Source of the DNA: Acidobacteriota bacterium
GTDB taxonomy: Bacteria > Acidobacteriota > Vicinamibacteria > Vicinamibacterales > UBA8438
Direction of reading: 5' to 3'
Assembly: GCA_012963185.1 (NCBI GenBank)
Contig: DTWD01000247.1
Span: 1-10,714 of the forward strand
DNA: 10,714 nucleotides
Shown: positions 1-7,517 of the stretch, piece by piece
How the letters are laid out: each line of letters opens with the position of its first letter
How positions within the stretch are numbered: the stretch's first letter is position 1
The notes under the pieces: model-generated
The model's database searches: none
What the model was told of the DNA's origin: nothing
The model's input: the letters and a program-made list of their open reading frames with translations, nothing else
Program-made: the position numbers and the translations under genes

Positions 1-24
1 AGTACCGCCCATTGCCAACGAGTG

Positions 25-1152
25 CTATGGCGTAAGTAGCTCGGGATCAAGAATGACATGCTTGATACGAGTTCGTCTCCAGGTGTAGGTGATATGGATT
101 AGTCCGTCAGCCGTCTGGATGGCAGCAGGATAGGAGTACTCCCCTTCGTCATCTTCCAATATATGAACTAATTGCCAGGTTTTCCCATCTGATGAATGCG
201 CGACAGCCAACGTCTGGCGGCCACGAGTGGTGGGATTGTAGATGAGAAGATGGTCGTCATTTTGCAGGCTGAGGGCGTCAATGCCAGCGCTCGGATTGGG
301 CAAGGATGTACGCACCATGGGACCCCATGTGATTCCGGAGTCATTCGACCACGATTCCGTGATGACCCCTTGACGACTACGAAACAAGGCCTGAATCTGG
401 CTGTGCCCATGATTCAGAATAGTGGGCTGAATTGCGCCAAAGTCTTCGGGATCATTGAGTGGTACGGATTTCTGCCAATGTTCAGTGGACGCTAATTGTT
501 CTGTTGTCCAGTTGTGTGGATCGGTTGGATTAAACCGTTCCATGTGTGCAACCCAACCGTCGTGTTCCGTACTGGACCCGGCGAGAAGTGTCCCATCGGT
601 TAGTTGGTATGGTTTCGCGCGGATGGGACCCAAGATGCCGTCTGGAAGATGCACAGCCTTAGACCATGTTCTGCCTGCATCATCCGAAGTGCGGACCAGT
701 CCCCACCATTCCCTTGGGCTTGGTCCCACTTTGTAGAAGAGTAGGAGCGGGCCATAACGTGGTTGAAACAAAACAGGATTCCAGCATGGGTAGCGGGTTC
801 CGTCGGATTGAATACCATTTGCGACTTCAACCGGCGACGACCACGTGTCTTTTTCTTGATGAGCGATCCAGATAGATACGTCGGTGCTACCTTCGGTGGT
901 TCCACCAAACCACGCCGATACAAGTTGGCCATTTGTTTCTGCGATGGTCGACGCGTGAGCCGACGGAAAAGGTGCTGCCTGATAAATGAATTCAGATGTA
1001 CGGACAAGGCCTTGTGCGGATGTTCGTTCTGTAATGCATCCGAGAAGGACGATGCAGAACACCAACGCAATAGAATTACCTTGTGCAGGCGTGACCTGAG
1101 ATGTGGGCAGTTTACGGTTTCGCTGAACGCGTTTGTTCGATGCGTATCTCAT
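25..1152 (-). CDS. BNR-repeat / sialidase-fold exported protein, probable lipoprotein
   Basis: This 375-residue protein looks like a six-bladed beta-propeller of the BNR_2 (exo-alpha-sialidase-like) family. Three Asp-box-type motifs are visible: SDDAGRTW at 156-163, SNDSGITW at 269-276 and SSDGKTW at 320-326. The segments around 63-95 (SAHAST, AWFGGT) and 341-366 (YPAAIQ, HITYTWRR, IKHVIL) also fit the family. A basic N-terminal stretch of about 26 residues precedes a hydrophobic segment ending in LLGC at 36-39, which reads as a lipobox; SAQ at 45-47 is an alternative signal peptidase I site. The start is ATG with no clear Shine-Dalgarno. The long n-region is odd, but I see no better in-frame start. 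It lies 127 nt downstream of the NIPSNAP gene. Family members can act on sialic acid or other sugars, and many have no assigned substrate, so true sialidase activity is not established. Confidence 0.8.
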   Translation of the reverse strand: MRYASNKRVQRNRKLPTSQVTPAQGNSIALVFCIVLLGCITERTSAQGLVRTSEFIYQAAPFPSAHASTIAETNGQLVSAWFGGTTEGSTDVSIWIAHQEKDTWSSPVEVANGIQSDGTRYPCWNPVLFQPRYGPLLLFYKVGPSPREWWGLVRTSDDAGRTWSKAVHLPDGILGPIRAKPYQLTDGTLLAGSSTEHDGWVAHMERFNPTDPHNWTTEQLASTEHWQKSVPLNDPEDFGAIQPTILNHGHSQIQALFRSRQGVITESWSNDSGITWGPMVRTSLPNPSAGIDALSLQNDDHLLIYNPTTRGRQTLAVAHSSDGKTWQLVHILEDDEGEYSYPAAIQTADGLIHITYTWRRTRIKHVILDPELLTP

Positions 1153-1170
1153 AAGCGTCTGTGGCGCAAG

Positions 1171-1235
1171 AATCTACCGGAAGGTCGAAACAATGGTAAC
1201 GGGCAGCGTTGTTACGACCTTCCAGGAAAATCTAC
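1171..1235. repeat. Imperfect palindrome flanked by 7-bp direct repeats
   Basis: GGAAGGTCG at 1179-1187 is the exact reverse complement of CGACCTTCC at 1215-1223. After one mismatch (1188/1214) the stem continues with AACAA at 1189-1193 against TTGTT at 1209-1213, plus a G-U and a G-C pair. The result is a hairpin of about 16 pairs with a loop of about 11 nt. The heptamer AATCTAC occurs on both sides, at 1171-1177 and 1229-1235. No T-tract follows either arm, so a standard Rho-independent terminator is not supported. It lies between the NIPSNAP stop and the BNR gene start. It could be a leader structure, an operator, an mRNA-processing hairpin or a small REP/MITE-like insertion with a target duplication. 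Confidence 0.55.
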
Positions 1236-1279
1236 TGAACGGCACTTCAGAGTTGTCGCTATATGTGTCTGTTGGTTAA

Positions 1280-1723
1280 TTAATTGATGCCAGAATAGTC
1301 AGTCGCACTTAGAAATACCGACTCAACGTTTGCTACGATCCGACCATCACGTTGTGATTCCTCGGCGACTTGCGCCCATTCAGGATCATCTCGAAACGAC
1401 TGCCAGTTCTTCGTTGCCGCGTCTCGACTATCGTGCGCAATGATGTAGACCAACGTACTGTCCGGATGGTCTTTGGCGTCTTGGGGAGTCCAGTAGCCGA
1501 TGTTTTTCATGCTGTGCTTCTCAAAGATTCTGGTTGTGTGATCTCGGAAGCGAGCATTTAGAGCATCTAGGCGACCAGGATGCGTCGTGTAGGTTCGCAT
1601 TTCAAACACTTGGTTCGATTGCGCTGAGACGATGTTTTCAAACTCAAAAAAATGGCCGGTTACAAAACCGAGAACAAAGATTATCAAACCAAATGAGAGG
1701 AAAGCCCGCTTCTGTGTCACCAT
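1280..1723 (-). CDS. NIPSNAP-domain protein with N-terminal signal/anchor
   Basis: The product is 147 residues from the chosen start. A short basic N-terminus (MVTQKR) is followed by a hydrophobic segment at about 8-24 and then VSAQ at 32-35, which suggests a signal peptide or membrane anchor. From about residue 39 the sequence matches the NIPSNAP ferredoxin-like fold: VFEMRTYTTHPGRLDALNARF, then IGYWTPQD, then LVYIIAHDSRDAA with NWQSFRDDPEW. NIPSNAP proteins are dimeric alpha-beta barrel proteins mostly without known enzymatic activity. The frame stays open up to an ATG at 1843. I chose the ATG at 1723 because AAGGAG lies 7 nt upstream and because this start puts the hydrophobic segment at the N-terminus. 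The 126-nt gap from the metalloprotease gene leaves room for its own promoter. An exported or anchored NIPSNAP domain differs from the classical eukaryotic cytosolic/mitochondrial members. Confidence 0.82.
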   Translation of the reverse strand: MVTQKRAFLSFGLIIFVLGFVTGHFFEFENIVSAQSNQVFEMRTYTTHPGRLDALNARFRDHTTRIFEKHSMKNIGYWTPQDAKDHPDSTLVYIIAHDSRDAATKNWQSFRDDPEWAQVAEESQRDGRIVANVESVFLSATDYSGIN

Positions 1724-1731
1724 TATTTGAC

Positions 1732-1737
1732 TCCTTG
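1732..1737 (-). promoter_or_regulatory. Shine-Dalgarno site deciding the NIPSNAP start
   Basis: Read on the minus strand, AAGGAG is followed by 7 nt (TCAAATA) and then ATG. It is the strongest ribosome-binding site in the window. It sets the NIPSNAP start at 1723 rather than at the upstream in-frame ATG at 1843. Confidence 0.8.
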
Positions 1738-1849
1738 CATGTGCGAATTGTTGTGTCCTGAGAACGGAGGCCGCTACAAAAGTACAAATGTTTGAAATTC
1801 TCGCCCATTCAGTACGGACAAAGCTTTCCAAGCATAGTCGCATCCGCAG

Positions 1850-2488
1850 TTAGCGGAAAGAGTAACGTTTGCGGAGAATTTGTGTGTCAGTTTCCGTGAG
1901 ATGCATATATTGAGGGTGGTCGATAGATAGCTCGTTTGTCCGACACGGACCACACATCAAAGATGTTGGGTCATTGTTGTGTGGGAGGCCAAGCGTATGG
2001 CCAATTTCGTGAGCAATTATGTTTCGGGCGATGTTCGGGTTCTGCGTCATCGTATATCGGTCTTCTTCGATCGCAATGAAATGTCCGGGGCGTCTCGGGA
2101 GAGGCCATGCGAAAGACATAAGGTCTTGCCGGGAGAGTAGCAATACGACGTCTGACTCGAAGTCAGTAATTTCGACTGGTGCATCCGGTTCTGATGGTCC
2201 AGGTCTGAGTCGGCCAGCACGTTGCGAAATAGACCGCGCATAGTTTTCGAGTTGGCGTTCTACCGACGATCTGATAATAACCTGTTCGATGACCTTTAAG
2301 TTAAGGCCGAGTTCTGCAGAGGTATTGTTCCAAAATCTGATTGCTTCCAGTGTCATCGGTAGACGCACATCGTTAGTGTCGTGACTCAGGATGACAACAT
2401 AATGAGCCGCGTCTTGCGCCAGAAGAACCGGTGGGACAGAGTTACACAGCAGCAGGATTGCGGGTAAAACATATTGATAACGTTTCAT
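1850..2488 (-). CDS. Exported metzincin-type zinc metalloprotease
   Basis: This 212-residue protein has an N-terminal signal peptide: MKRYQ, then a hydrophobic core at 7-22, with likely cleavage near LLAQ at 22-25. The extended zinc site HEIGHTLGLPH is at 160-170. His160, His164 and His170 would be zinc ligands and Glu161 the catalytic base. SLMCG at 177-180 supplies the Met-turn (Met178), so both hallmarks of the metzincin clan are present. The N-terminal half (YVVILSH, then VVLLLSRQDL, then GHFIAIEED) could provide the upper beta-sheet, as in matrixin or archaemetzincin-like enzymes. There is no obvious pro-peptide with a cysteine switch. The family member is not identified and the substrate is unknown. 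It starts 29 nt after the NHL gene's stop, so the two are probably co-transcribed. CGPC at 179-182, next to the Met-turn, is unusual and could form a disulfide. Confidence 0.82.
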   Translation of the reverse strand: MKRYQYVLPAILLLCNSVPPVLLAQDAAHYVVILSHDTNDVRLPMTLEAIRFWNNTSAELGLNLKVIEQVIIRSSVERQLENYARSISQRAGRLRPGPSEPDAPVEITDFESDVVLLLSRQDLMSFAWPLPRRPGHFIAIEEDRYTMTQNPNIARNIIAHEIGHTLGLPHNNDPTSLMCGPCRTNELSIDHPQYMHLTETDTQILRKRYSFR

Positions 2489-2517
2489 TAGATGTTCCGA
2501 AGTACTTAGTGCCGCTG

Positions 2518-3645
2518 TCAGCGCAAATACTTTGTCAGACCGCCTTCCGTCGTCGCACGAGAAATGGGCCCTTCGGCTCCATAGACATTCCCATCGTGAT
2601 CGACGGCGACACCTTCCCCGGCGGCTCCATGGGGTTCACCGGTTTGGTGTGGCGGAATAAAGGCTGTGACCCGGTCTTCCGTCACACTGCCGATACGAAT
2701 GCCAGTTTGCCAATCCTGGTGACGGTCAGGACTCGACTCTGAATCAATGGCGTATAGCATGTCGTCTGGCGTGATGAAGAGGCCACTAATACGACTGAAC
2801 TGATAGTACGAATCAAGATAGTTTCCATCCTGGTCAAAGATCTGAATTCTGTGATTGCCACGGTCCGCGACAAAGAGTCGACCTTGAGAATCCATCGCGA
2901 GGGCGTGTGGTGTTTTGAACTCACCAGGCCCTTCACCGATTTCCCCCCATTCCTTGATGAAGGTTCCGTTTTTATCAAACTTCAGGATCCTTCCCGTTTT
3001 TTCTGGAGGTTTCGCACCGAACTGTCCGCTGTGTCCATCAGCAACAAAGATGTCACCGTTCGGCGTCGTGATGACGTCGCATGGTTCGTTCAGTAGGCCG
3101 GGAGAACGACCAGGCACGCCGGCTTTTCCCAGTTCTAGCAGGATGTCGCCCTGCGGGCTAAATTTAAAGACCTGATGTCCTTTGGTGCCGTTTTCATTTC
3201 CCATGGAATCAGTGACCCAGACGTTTCCATCAGTATCGACATGCAAACCATGAGGAAGTACAAAGAGGCCTGCGCCGAAACTGGCCATAACTTCACCGGT
3301 GTCACGATTTAATTTCAGAATAGGCTTGACGTCGGACGTGTCGCATCCCCCTGTCAGTCCGACCGCACCGCACCGGTCATAAGTCCAAATATGCCCGTCG
3401 GGATCGATGTCGACTCCTGCTGTGGAACCCCAGTCGCGCCCATCGGGTAAGACTCCCCAGTTGGTGAGTATTGTCGGATTGGGGTTAGGAAGGTCATTTG
3501 CTGCCGGGTCACTAACTTCCTGCATATGTGCACTGGCAGTAAATATCGGTACGCTGACGAGGCAAAGAAGAACAAGCAATTGCGTGATGTTGAGACTTGT
3601 TAGAGTCTGGTACGTATTTTTTTCAGTCACTTGTGTCATAGCCAT
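2518..3645 (-). CDS. NHL-repeat six-bladed beta-propeller, exported
   Basis: This 375-residue protein has a signal peptide or anchor at about 20-38 (ITQLLVLLCLVSVPIFTASA) followed by NHL repeats. The clearest are PHGLHVDTDGNVWVTD at 131-146, CDVITTPNGDIFVAD at 189-203 and PHALAMDSQGRLFVADRG at 246-263, each followed by a strand such as HQVFKFSPQGDILLELG. A degenerate blade, VDIDPDGHIWTYDRCG, lies near 78-93, and the C-terminal VAVDHDGNVYGAE at 346-358 probably closes the ring. The layout resembles the peptidyl-alpha-hydroxyglycine alpha-amidating lyase-like propellers, but I cannot confirm the lyase's metal and catalytic residues. It is more safely called a binding or uncharacterised propeller. 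The frame opens at a TTG at 3654. I prefer the ATG at 3645; another ATG lies at 3639, and neither has a clear Shine-Dalgarno. It follows the Lon-domain gene by 43 nt. Confidence 0.83.
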   Translation of the reverse strand: MAMTQVTEKNTYQTLTSLNITQLLVLLCLVSVPIFTASAHMQEVSDPAANDLPNPNPTILTNWGVLPDGRDWGSTAGVDIDPDGHIWTYDRCGAVGLTGGCDTSDVKPILKLNRDTGEVMASFGAGLFVLPHGLHVDTDGNVWVTDSMGNENGTKGHQVFKFSPQGDILLELGKAGVPGRSPGLLNEPCDVITTPNGDIFVADGHSGQFGAKPPEKTGRILKFDKNGTFIKEWGEIGEGPGEFKTPHALAMDSQGRLFVADRGNHRIQIFDQDGNYLDSYYQFSRISGLFITPDDMLYAIDSESSPDRHQDWQTGIRIGSVTEDRVTAFIPPHQTGEPHGAAGEGVAVDHDGNVYGAEGPISRATTEGGLTKYLR

Positions 3646-3688
3646 GTCGGACAATGTTTAACGTGTTTCATATTTTGCTGTTCCTGAA

Positions 3689-4377
3689 CTAACGAGACAA
3701 TGCACCCCGGTCTAGAAGTGACAGTAAGGCATCCGACCGGCCTAGAGGTCCCTCTTGTTGGAGCAAGTCAAGACGGTCCGCAGGGTTCATTCCAAGAAAC
3801 TGTGCCAGTCCATTAACCAGCATGTCGTCTGAAATTTCATCGACTGTCGGTTTCTGACCCGGCGCAACGAATGATAGTAATTCGAGAAGTAAGGGTCGCT
3901 GGGCACGTAGTGTTGCTCGGTCTGCTTCAGAGAACACCTCGTCGAGCACGTTAATCGATGCGATTCGGTAGGTTCGACGTTGGTCTTCACCGGTAATACG
4001 GAATCGCTTAAGACCTTGCACAATCACGTTGTAGCGCCCATCTGAAAGTCGTTCGATATTCGAGAGTAGTCCCGCGCAGCCAATATCGTAGATGGGTGTG
4101 GATTCCCGTCGTAATTATTTTCGTTGTTTGGTTTGAGCATGACCATCCCGATAATACGGGAGCCTTCCATTGCGTCAGCAATCATGTCTCGATAGCGCGG
4201 TTCGAAAATATGAAGCGAGCGTGACGCACCTGGGAATAGCATGATGTCCTGCAGCGGAAAAATCGGAATCGATTCTGGAATCGCGATCTCGGCCTGGGAA
4301 GACTGTCCAATGGCCGATGAGATTAAACAGAGCCCCGCGGCCCCTATAAGAAGTAAGTGTCTTCTGATGGCTTTCAT
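3689..4377 (-). pseudogene. Exported Lon substrate-binding-domain protein, frameshifted
   Basis: The reading is split in two frames. The first (4377 to about 4100) encodes a signal peptide (MKAIRRHLLLIGAAGLCLIS, likely cleavage near AIGQ). It is followed by the typical start of the Lon N-terminal (LON_substr_bdg) domain: IPIFPLQDIMLFPG at 37-50 and HIFEPRYRDMI at 56-66. The second frame (about 4099 to 3689) continues it exactly with PIYDIGCAGLLSNIERLSDG, then YNVIVQGLKRFRI, to a normal C-terminal helical part. The break lies within 4094-4104. One missing base or two extra bases would restore about 229 residues. There is no AAA+ ATPase or protease domain, so this is a stand-alone Lon-N protein (COG2802-like). 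An open frame begins at a TTG at 4401, but the ATG at 4377 fits the signal peptide better. Whether the break is real or a sequencing/assembly error cannot be told here. Confidence 0.85.
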
Positions 4378-4478
4378 AATGTTCTTAGGCTGGCGCAGCA
4401 AAAGCCTGGCAATACTTAATGTTTCAGACCAGTTATATCAGTAAAGCGAATAGCGTCTGGAATTGAACGTCAACATGA
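4378..4478 (-). promoter_or_regulatory. Inter-operon gap with possible extended -10 promoter
   Basis: These 101 nt separate the TRAP permease stop from the Lon-domain start and form one of the longer gaps in the window. On the minus strand, TGATATAAC at 4440-4432 is one mismatch from an extended -10 (TGnTATAAT). No good -35 element lies at the expected distance. It would start a transcript about 50 nt before the ATG at 4377. A weak 5-bp inverted repeat (AGGCT 4387-4391, AGCCT 4403-4407) is too short to call a terminator. Confidence 0.3.
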
Positions 4479-6464
4479 TCATTTACTTCGATGGTGATTA
4501 GCTGCAAATACGATACCGAAGAGCACGATTCCGGCCAGGTCGAATACCGGCCAGTCGAACCCAGCGAGGGTAACTGATGGGCCAGGTGCAAGAAGCGAAG
4601 CGGCTGCACTGAAGATCAAGACACGAAGACCCACTCCGAGCGGGTTCCGAAGCTGTCCGGCAATTCCGGCGGCGAAGCACGTTACACCGAGGACGGCGAT
4701 ACTGACAGGAATCAGCATTTGCCCCCAGCCGGCCGGATCACCAGTCTCGGTCATCATGAGAAGTTCTGGTCGGTAGATAAACATGTACGGCAGGGTGAAT
4801 CCGACTAATGCATATTTGAACGCGGCAAAACCTGTTGGCATAATTTTTGTGCCGGCAATCGACGCGGCCGCATACGCGGCCAGAGCGACTGGTGGTGTCA
4901 CCATGGACATCATTCCAAAATAAAAAATAAAAAGATGTGCCGCGAGTGGGATGACGCCGAGATTATTGAGTACTGGTCCAATCAGTGTTGCCATAAGAAG
5001 ATAACAAACGGCTGACGGTAAGCCCATCCCGAGAATGATCGACGACACCATGATGAGAACAAGCGCGAGAAAAAGGCTTTGTTCGGCGAGTGGAATGATG
5101 GTTGCCGGCAGCCGCGTGCCAATGCCGGTGAGTGTGACGATACCGATGATAATTCCGACACATGCCGCCGCTGCGATAAGTGGGATCACGCCCCGTGCGG
5201 ATGCGATAAGGCCATTTAGTGTGCGCCGTGGCTCAAGGCGAGTAGCCGGACTCAAGCTACTGACGATGACGATTGTGACGAGTGATAGAGTGACAGCCCG
5301 AAAAGGGGTGTAGCCTAAGATCAGAAATAGGATAAGGCTTCCAAGGGCTGCCCCAAAAACGATTCCTTCCATCCTTGAGCCGCCGGGATTGTCTGCCTGA
5401 GTAGAAGTGTCGTCGTTAGTAGTTGCGACACCGTCAGTGGTGATCGACATTCGACGGGCGTGTAGGTGGACGATAAGTAGTAGAGAGAGGTAATACAGTA
5501 AGGCAGGGATCAACGCGGCACGAACAATTTCCAGGTAACCACCTGGAGGTTGAACCATTTCCAGCATCATGTACGCCCCAGCGCCCATGACGGGGGGCAT
5601 GAGCGCACCACCAGAACTGGCAGCAGCTTGAATTCCCGCCGCGGTTACTGGCTGGAAGCCAGCACTCCGCATCATTGGGATCGTAAAGGTTCCGGTTGTA
5701 GCAGTGTTGGCAACGGCACTACCAGAGAGAGAGCCCATTAATCCGCTGCTGAGAACCGCGACCTTTGCTGGTCCCCCGGCACTGCGGCCGAACATGCGCT
5801 GCGCAAAATCCACAATGAATCGTGTGGCGCCAGTTGCTTCAAGAAAAGCACCGAAGATAACAAACAGAAAAACATAAGTAAACATGACGCCAAGGGCCAT
5901 CCCAAAGATGCCTTGGCTGTGCAGGAATGTTTGCGCAACAATCCGTTCAATGGGATAACCACGATGCGGAAACAACCAGTCTGGAAATGAGGCTCCGAGA
6001 TAGCCATAGAGAAGAAAAGATCCGGCAAGAATTGGCAGTGCCGCTCCGAGGGCTCGGCGAGCGGCTTCGACGACGAGTAATAGTCCAACAAGTCCGACGG
6101 TCGTATCCAATCCCGTTTCAAATCCGGCTCGGTTGCCGAGAGATTGCCCCCCAATCCACCATCTATCAAAGATCGGGTCACTTTGGACGACAATGTAACC
6201 GCAACAGAGTGCAGCGAGCAGTGCGAATACTGAATCACTACGGCGGACCAATACATTCGACTTCAGTGAAGAATGAAGTGGGATGTTCAAAAAGCAAAGA
6301 ACAAGCCCAAGACCGGCGAAGAGAGCCAGGCGACTCTGTGGCCCCAGCATCGGATAGTTCACCTCCGCAAGCGTAAACAGGCAGAGGAGCACACTGATCG
6401 CTCGGCTGAGCACTTGCCGGATATCTGTCGAAGAATTTTCCGAGGCCAAGGTTTGAGAACTCAC
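4479..6464 (-). CDS. TRAP transporter permease, fused small and large subunits (4TM/12TM)
   Basis: This 661-residue, very hydrophobic protein joins the small (DctQ-like) and large (DctM-like) TRAP permease subunits. Hydrophobic segments near 22-38, 44-62, 78-94 and 122-135 form the DctQ-like part. The DctM-type core runs from about 140 to 570. Typical DctM segments are visible: GAFLEATGATRFIVDFAQR at 205-223, GSLSGSAVANTATTGTFTIP at 244-263, SSGGALMPPVMGAGAYMM at 283-300, ILGMGLPSAVCYLL at 477-490 and MMSMVTPPVALAAYAAA at 518-534. Two or three further hydrophobic segments follow at about 585-656. TRAP transporters use an ion gradient, usually Na+, to import substrates delivered by a periplasmic binding protein. 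Fused permeases typically pair with TAXI-type receptors, as here: the receptor gene ends 6 nt upstream. The start is GTG at 6464, suggesting translational coupling. The substrate cannot be inferred from sequence. Confidence 0.93.
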   Translation of the reverse strand: MSSQTLASENSSTDIRQVLSRAISVLLCLFTLAEVNYPMLGPQSRLALFAGLGLVLCFLNIPLHSSLKSNVLVRRSDSVFALLAALCCGYIVVQSDPIFDRWWIGGQSLGNRAGFETGLDTTVGLVGLLLVVEAARRALGAALPILAGSFLLYGYLGASFPDWLFPHRGYPIERIVAQTFLHSQGIFGMALGVMFTYVFLFVIFGAFLEATGATRFIVDFAQRMFGRSAGGPAKVAVLSSGLMGSLSGSAVANTATTGTFTIPMMRSAGFQPVTAAGIQAAASSGGALMPPVMGAGAYMMLEMVQPPGGYLEIVRAALIPALLYYLSLLLIVHLHARRMSITTDGVATTNDDTSTQADNPGGSRMEGIVFGAALGSLILFLILGYTPFRAVTLSLVTIVIVSSLSPATRLEPRRTLNGLIASARGVIPLIAAAACVGIIIGIVTLTGIGTRLPATIIPLAEQSLFLALVLIMVSSIILGMGLPSAVCYLLMATLIGPVLNNLGVIPLAAHLFIFYFGMMSMVTPPVALAAYAAASIAGTKIMPTGFAAFKYALVGFTLPYMFIYRPELLMMTETGDPAGWGQMLIPVSIAVLGVTCFAAGIAGQLRNPLGVGLRVLIFSAAASLLAPGPSVTLAGFDWPVFDLAGIVLFGIVFAANHHRSK

Positions 6465-6470
6465 TAATGC

Positions 6471-7484
6471 TTATTGGGGCCAGATCCCGATCTCGCGATA
6501 AAAACGAATCGCACCAGGATGAAACTCTGTGCCAGTGTCTCGAACTACGTTGTTTGGATTGATCGCCCGACCCGCGGCATGTCTCTCAATGACCAGCTCA
6601 CGATTGTCATAAAGCAGCTTGGTGATGGAGTAGACGAGTTCGTCCGAGGTATCTGTCGAAGTGATGAAATGCATTGACCCAACGTCAAGGCCTTCGAACG
6701 GTTCCGTTTGACCACGGTAGGTATCAGCAGGAATGGTTGCTGGTCTAAAAAAAATATATTCATTAACCAGCGCCTCCTTCTCTGCGTCACCGTAGGGAAG
6801 GAAGGTGATGTCCATCGATGCTGCGGCTTGAGTAATGGATGCTGTTGGAACCGCTCCACCTAGGAAGGTGGCGTCCGCTGAGCCATCCGTAAGCATATCT
6901 ACGGCACCCTGCTGGGTTGCATTTAACGGTGAAAAATCATCGTATGTAATGCCATGCGCTTCAAGAAGTGGTCTGACAAAGAATTCAAACCCAGCTCCGG
7001 CGGGGCCAACCGTGACGCGGTGTCCGCGCATGTCTGCCAGGGTTGTGATGCCAGAATCAGGCAGCGTCACGAATAGTGCGATGTTTGGTGCGAGAGTCAT
7101 CACCGAACGTACCGGATAGGCCCTGTCCCATCCTTCACCGCCTCGAACGGCAAAGTACGTAATGGCGGCGTTCGACAGGGAAAATTCAAGTTCACCGCTC
7201 GCCAGACGTCTTATGTTTTCTTGGGAGCCACTCGTGGCTTCGGCTGTCACGTTATAGCCGAGGTCACTACCTGTTTGGTTAATGACTTCGGCAAGGGCAC
7301 TTCCGACCACGAAAAATGCACCGCCAGGTGGTGCGGTCCCCATACTAAGAAATTGTCGAGACACAGCGGTGTCCCCATTGTCACTACTACCACCGCAATT
7401 CCACGATGTTGCGGCCAGAATAACTATTGACAAACTCCACAGGTATTGACGCAAGACTTCCCGCCTCCCAGACAAATTAACCAT
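6471..7484 (-). CDS. TAXI-family TRAP transporter solute-binding protein
   Basis: This 337-residue periplasmic receptor delivers its ligand to the fused permease downstream. The N-terminal hydrophobic stretch at about 14-27 is followed by Cys30 (SWNCGGSS). The position suits a lipoprotein, but the residues before the Cys are not a classical lipobox, so lipid anchoring is uncertain. TAXI signatures are visible: MGTAPPGGAFFVVGSALAEV at 48-67, TSGSQENIRRLASGELEFSL at 84-103, DMRGHRVTVGPAGAGFE at 151-167 and HPGAIRFYREIGIW at 322-335. The frame opens at a TTG at 7487, but the adjacent ATG at 7484 is the likelier start; no strong Shine-Dalgarno is present. It follows the CoA-ligase gene by 33 nt, so the transporter is probably co-transcribed with it. 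This hints, without proof, that the ligand may be an organic acid later activated to a CoA ester. Confidence 0.93.
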   Translation of the reverse strand: MVNLSGRREVLRQYLWSLSIVILAATSWNCGGSSDNGDTAVSRQFLSMGTAPPGGAFFVVGSALAEVINQTGSDLGYNVTAEATSGSQENIRRLASGELEFSLSNAAITYFAVRGGEGWDRAYPVRSVMTLAPNIALFVTLPDSGITTLADMRGHRVTVGPAGAGFEFFVRPLLEAHGITYDDFSPLNATQQGAVDMLTDGSADATFLGGAVPTASITQAAASMDITFLPYGDAEKEALVNEYIFFRPATIPADTYRGQTEPFEGLDVGSMHFITSTDTSDELVYSITKLLYDNRELVIERHAAGRAINPNNVVRDTGTEFHPGAIRFYREIGIWPQ

Positions 7485-7517
7485 CAATGCTACTACGGCT
7501 GGATCGTTCAGCTCTAT

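Noticed and set aside
600..1070. 156-residue minus-strand open frame overlapping the BNR gene
   Set aside because: It is a frame shadow of the BNR gene; the BNR frame carries the Asp boxes and the export signal.
763..1287. Plus-strand open frame of 174 codons across the BNR gene start
   Set aside because: The product is rich in Cys and Arg without domain features and lies antisense to a well-supported gene.
1724..1843. N-terminal extension of the NIPSNAP gene to the ATG at 1843
   Set aside because: The 40 extra residues are not family-like. They would bury the signal segment inside the protein, and a strong Shine-Dalgarno serves the ATG at 1723.
1843..1857. Small hairpin TCCGC/GCGGA at the metalloprotease stop codon as a terminator
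   Set aside because: The stem is only 5 bp and no T-tract follows on the minus strand.
3689..4027. Separate small gene starting at 4027
   Set aside because: It is the second half of the Lon-domain gene after the frameshift. The homologous sequence continues upstream of 4027 in the same frame.
4475..4482. Palindrome ATGATCAT over the permease stop codon as an operator
   Set aside because: An 8-bp palindrome of this kind is expected by chance and no second copy is seen nearby.
5738..6256. 172-residue open frame within the TRAP permease region
   Set aside because: It is an out-of-frame shadow of the permease gene, with no recognisable domain and no start signal.
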